A stretch of DNA of 8,648 nt, taken from NCBI GenBank assembly GCA_002394205.1, contig DGTC01000044.1, positions 1 to 8,648 on the forward strand. The letters run 5' to 3'. Source of the stretch: Lachnospira sp. UBA4346. GTDB lineage: Bacteria > Bacillota > Clostridia > Lachnospirales > Lachnospiraceae. Positions 6,239 to 8,648 of this stretch are shown here, piece by piece. How positions within the stretch are numbered: position 1 is the first letter of the stretch; each line of letters starts with the position of its first letter. Below the pieces are notes generated by a model, which saw only the letters and a list, made by a program, of their open reading frames with translations, was not told where the DNA came from and searched no databases. Both the position numbers and the translations under genes were made by a program.

Positions 6239-7959
6239 GATTTCGTTCCATCCTGCCTTTTCTTTTCTTCTTCCTCTTCTAATTTACGATAAGCGACTTT
6301 TCCCACTAACGTTTTCGGCAATTCATCTCGAAATTCAATTTCTCTTGGCATTGCATATTTTGCAACCTGCTTCGCACATTTAGATAAAATTACACGCTTC
6401 GTTTCTTCTGTCTGTGGTGTTCCCGGCTTTACAACAATAAATGCCTTAACTGTATGCATCCTGTATGAATCCGGCACGCCAATGACACAACTCATTGCCA
6501 CCTCTTCCATTCCGTCAAGTACATTTTCAATCTGTGCCGGATAAACATTATAACCTGATGTTACAATCATACGTTTTGCACGTCCTTTAAAATATACATA
6601 TCCTTCAGAATCCATATATCCTAAATCGCCTGTGTATACCCATGTCATACCAGCATCATCTGTACGAAGTGTATCCTTTGTTTCTTCCGGATGATTCATA
6701 TATTCTTTCATTACCGTTGGTCCAGCGATAACAATTTCGCCCTCTTCACCAAACTCCAGTTCGATATCTGTTCCCGGCTTTACAATCTTAATAAATGTAT
6801 CTGGAAATGGAACACCGATACTACCTTCCTTGTGATGAATCTGCGGTGTCAGACAACATGCCGTTACTGTTTCTGTTGTTCCATATCCTTCCCGAACCGG
6901 AATCGTCGCATGATGTTCTTGTAAGAATATATCCAGTTTCTTCTTTAACTCAACAGATAATGAATCTCCGCCTGAAAATACGCCTTTCAAACTAGACAAA
7001 TCGGCTTTATCCATCGAATCTAAACGTGTTAGTGCTTCGTATAATGTTGGAACCCCGGCAATAAAATTACAGCGGTATTTTGTAATCAATTTGGCATAAC
7101 TCGCCGCTGTAAATCGTGGTACCAATACACAACGTCCACCATTAAATAACATTGAATGAATACATACGCCCAATCCAAAGCCATGAAAAATCGGCATTGC
7201 AGCTAACATCTTATCTCCCGGCTGAAACATCGGATTGGTTGCTACAATCTGTGCTCCTAGTGCGTTAAAGTTTAAATTCGTCAGCACAATACCTTTCGTC
7301 GTTCCTGTTGTACCACCGGAATATAAAATAACCGCAGGGTCATTTTTCTCTCGCTTGACCTGATAATTATAAAAACAATATCTGGACAATTTCATAAATT
7401 CTTTCCAGCGAATAACTGGCGCATCTGCTGGAATCTTCTTCATCTTTCTGCCTTCTGTCAGCATATATCCTGCCTTAACCGGCTGTGATAATTCATCTTT
7501 GATACTTGCAATAATAATATTCACAATCTTTGTATTTGCACGAATCTTCTCAAATTTCCCATAAAACTGATCTAATGTAATCGCTGTTACACTCTCTGAT
7601 TCATTCAAATAAAATTCAATTTCCTTCTCAGCAGATAATGGATGAATCATATTTGCGATTGCTCCAATACAATTCACTGCATAGAACATATAAATTCCCT
7701 GTGGACAATTTGGCAGTGCAATCGTTACACGATCTCCCTCCCGCACTCCAATTGTACGCAATGCCTTTGCACACTTATGCACTTCTTCTACCAACTTTTT
7801 ATATGTTGTTCCACGTCCCATAAAATCAAATGCAATATTATCCGGATACGCTTTTGCAATCCGCTCTACTCCTTCAAACATTGTTCCTTCAAAATATTCC
7901 AAATGCAATGGCACTCCATCTGTAGAGTCTTTCCATGGCACATAATCCATTGATATCAT
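6235..7959 (-). CDS. AMP-forming acyl-CoA synthetase (ANL superfamily)
   Basis: Activates a carboxylic acid with ATP to acyl-AMP and then to acyl-CoA; cytosolic. From ATG 7959 it has 574 residues. The P-loop ILYSGGTTGTTKG is at about 211-223, the adenylation motif REGYGTTE at about 356-363, YTGDLGYMD at 442-450, the hinge region FKGRAKRMIVTSGYNVYP following, and the C-terminal catalytic lysine in PKTLVGK (K554). All core motifs are intact and the length is normal for medium- or long-chain acid-CoA ligases; the chain length preference cannot be read from the sequence. The tail is highly charged (EEEEEKKRQ). I chose the second Met because AGAGGA (7971-7966) sits six bases before it. An ATG at 7980 (581 residues) has no ribosome binding site. 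It is the first gene of a coupled pair with the E2-like acyltransferase, under a promoter at 8107-8135 with operator-like repeats. Confidence 0.9.
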   Translation of the reverse strand: MISMDYVPWKDSTDGVPLHLEYFEGTMFEGVERIAKAYPDNIAFDFMGRGTTYKKLVEEVHKCAKALRTIGVREGDRVTIALPNCPQGIYMFYAVNCIGAIANMIHPLSAEKEIEFYLNESESVTAITLDQFYGKFEKIRANTKIVNIIIASIKDELSQPVKAGYMLTEGRKMKKIPADAPVIRWKEFMKLSRYCFYNYQVKREKNDPAVILYSGGTTGTTKGIVLTNLNFNALGAQIVATNPMFQPGDKMLAAMPIFHGFGLGVCIHSMLFNGGRCVLVPRFTAASYAKLITKYRCNFIAGVPTLYEALTRLDSMDKADLSSLKGVFSGGDSLSVELKKKLDIFLQEHHATIPVREGYGTTETVTACCLTPQIHHKEGSIGVPFPDTFIKIVKPGTDIELEFGEEGEIVIAGPTVMKEYMNHPEETKDTLRTDDAGMTWVYTGDLGYMDSEGYVYFKGRAKRMIVTSGYNVYPAQIENVLDGMEEVAMSCVIGVPDSYRMHTVKAFIVVKPGTPQTEETKRVILSKCAKQVAKYAMPREIEFRDELPKTLVGKVAYRKLEEEEEKKRQDGTKS

Positions 7960-7965
7960 CTGTAA

Positions 7966-7971
7966 TCCTCT
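7966..7971 (-). promoter_or_regulatory. Ribosome binding site that decides the synthetase start
   Basis: AGAGGA on the minus strand, six bases before ATG 7959. The longer candidate start at 7980 is preceded only by A and T bases (CAATTTAAAATA), so the shorter 574-residue form is favoured. Confidence 0.65.
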
Positions 7972-8072
7972 TTCTGTCATTATTTTAAATTGTTTTCATA
8001 GCATTTTTCTATAACACAAAATAATAAACTTTCATATCTTGTTTTCTGCAAAAGCTGACTATCAAAACGTCT

Positions 8073-8086
8073 TGTACATTCGTACA
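8073..8086. repeat. Inverted repeat just downstream of the synthetase start point
   Basis: TGTAC-N4-GTACA is a perfect five-base inverted repeat 14-27 bases downstream of the predicted transcription start (near 8100). On the gene strand it also contains two direct ATGTAC copies. Its place between promoter and gene fits a repressor operator, for example of a TetR- or GntR-type acyl-CoA responsive regulator. That identification is inference, and no such regulator is in the window. Confidence 0.4.
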
Positions 8087-8106
8087 TACTTTCTTTCTAA
8101 TTAGTT

Positions 8107-8135
8107 ATTGTAACATTTTTATGCTGTATTGTAAA
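8107..8135 (-). promoter_or_regulatory. Predicted promoter of the synthetase-acyltransferase operon
   Basis: On the minus strand: -35 TTTACA (8135-8130), a 17-base spacer, and -10 TACAAT (8112-8107) preceded by TGT, an extended -10. Spacing is optimal and each hexamer differs from consensus by one base. The start point is predicted near 8100, about 140 bases before the ATG at 7959. No other candidate of this quality lies between the upstream terminator and the gene. Confidence 0.7.
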
Positions 8136-8143
8136 TGTTTACA
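8130..8143. promoter_or_regulatory. cre-like palindrome over the -35 of the synthetase operon
   Basis: On the gene strand, TGTAAA-CA-TTTACA: a perfect six-base inverted repeat with a two-base centre. The CcpA cre consensus is TGNAANCGNWNNCW, and this site matches except for A in place of G in the centre. Its overlap with the -35 would suit carbon catabolite repression of acid activation. Other dimeric regulators also bind such palindromes, so the CcpA assignment is tentative. Confidence 0.5.
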
Positions 8144-8190
8144 CTTTCCGCATCAAATCTTACTTCTTTACCACAATTTTATCCCAAATA

Positions 8191-8232
8191 AAAAGTACGT
8201 ATTATGAACACATTTTCATTCATAATACGTAC
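8191..8232 (-). terminator. Intrinsic terminator of the carboxylase-subunit gene
   Basis: A perfect 14-base-pair stem: GTACGTATTATGAA (8195-8208) against its exact complement at 8219-8232, with a 10-base loop. On the minus strand it is followed by TTTTTATTT. It begins 27 bases after the stop codon at 8260. The stem is strong enough to insulate the synthetase promoter from upstream transcription. On the plus strand the tail is only CTTTT, so the main direction is minus. Confidence 0.85.
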
Positions 8233-8259
8233 CTTTTCATACATTCATTTTATAAATTC

Positions 8260-8648
8260 TTATACCGGATAAGCCTTATTTTCTGTATCTGCAGTCTTTG
8301 GATCAACCTTTGTCTGCTGTGCTTCACGATACTTGAAGAATTCTGTTGCTACTGCCGGGAACAATGCATATGATAAAATATCCTCATCCTGCTGCTTGTA
8401 TTCCTGAACAACCGGATCTTTCTTGAACTTCTCTAACTGTGGTTCAATTAAATCTGCCGGACGGCATGTAATTGGCTTCTCGTCACCAATTGCCTTCTTC
8501 TGAACTTCTTCATTAAATGGCTTAACTGTCTTACCAAATTCACCTGCAAGAACCTTCTTAGATTCCTTTGTAATCATCTTGTAACGTTCACCCTGTAATA
8601 CATTTAATACAGCCTGTGTACCTACAATCTGTGATGAAGGTGTAACAA
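8260..8648 (-). CDS. oadA: Oxaloacetate decarboxylase alpha / pyruvate carboxylase B subunit, C-terminal part
   Basis: The last 128 residues of a carboxyltransferase subunit; the start lies beyond the window. The frame runs open from the edge (VTPSSQIVGTQAVLNVLQGE, then RYKMITKE) to a stop at 8260-8262. It contains the conserved carboxylase C-terminal domain marks VTPSSQIVG, GERYKMIT and CRPADLIEPQLEK. The ATG at 8577 is internal, since homologous sequence continues upstream of it. These subunits move CO2 between carboxybiotin and pyruvate/oxaloacetate, either in a sodium-pumping decarboxylase or in a two-subunit pyruvate carboxylase; the C-terminus alone cannot tell which. The protein ends at ENKAYPV without an AMKM biotinyl domain, so biotin must be carried by another polypeptide, which is not in the window. 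A strong terminator follows. Confidence 0.85.
   Translation of the reverse strand, partial: VTPSSQIVGTQAVLNVLQGERYKMITKESKKVLAGEFGKTVKPFNEEVQKKAIGDEKPITCRPADLIEPQLEKFKKDPVVQEYKQQDEDILSYALFPAVATEFFKYREAQQTKVDPKTADTENKAYPV

Noticed and set aside
6691..7953. Several plus-strand frames opposite the acyl-CoA synthetase
   Set aside because: All are antisense to an intact ANL enzyme with conserved motifs; they are cysteine- and histidine-rich shadows with no ribosome binding sites.
1..8648. Mobile elements, CRISPR arrays, tRNA or rRNA genes
   Set aside because: No transposase, integrase, regularly spaced repeats or RNA gene signatures were seen on either strand.

Overview
The window looks like chromosomal DNA of a low-GC Gram-positive anaerobe of the Lachnospiraceae type (Clostridia). 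The evidence is AT-rich intergenic DNA, AAGGAG-type ribosome binding sites, TGn extended -10 promoters, a CIRCE heat-shock operator and a C-terminal carboxylase tail of the kind I associate with gut Lachnospiraceae. That placement is inference; no rRNA or other taxonomic marker is present. I see no mobile element, CRISPR array, tRNA or rRNA.

Layout from left to right. (1) Bases 1-1033, minus strand: the first 344 codons of an ATP-dependent Lon protease, cut by the window edge inside its Walker A motif. (2) 1034-1413: a divergent control region. Facing lon, it holds a near-perfect CIRCE element (17 of 18 arm bases), a terminator-like hairpin in the leader and an extended -10 promoter. Facing the other way, it holds a promoter bracketed by two AGTACTAA repeats. 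(3) 1414-2559, plus strand: a seven-helix membrane diguanylate cyclase with a canonical GGDEF site. (4) 2656-5271, minus strand: a convergent 871-residue GAF-GGDEF-PAS-GGDEF-EAL protein. Its EAL site is intact and its two GGDEF domains are altered, so it is probably a c-di-GMP phosphodiesterase. A shared bidirectional terminator lies between the two. (5) 5381-7959, minus strand: a tightly coupled pair (ATGA overlap) of an AMP-forming acyl-CoA synthetase followed by a lipoyl-less E2/CAT-fold acyltransferase whose catalytic His is Glu. Its promoter carries a cre-like palindrome over the -35 and another inverted repeat just downstream of the start point. (6) 8260-8648, minus strand: the C-terminal 128 residues of an oxaloacetate decarboxylase alpha / pyruvate carboxylase B type subunit, followed by a strong terminator.

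How the genes may work together. The cyclase and the EAL protein should make and break the same second messenger and sit tail to tail, so they form a local c-di-GMP module with separate inputs (membrane sensor versus cytosolic GAF/PAS). The synthetase would activate a carboxylic acid to acyl-CoA, and the E2-like protein could accept or sense that acyl group; the acceptor is unknown. The EAL gene lies 109 bases downstream of this pair on the same strand and may be partly co-transcribed with it. The most unusual items are the His-to-Glu acyltransferase with its partner synthetase, the CIRCE and hairpin arrangement ahead of lon, and the operator-like palindromes at three separate promoters or leaders.
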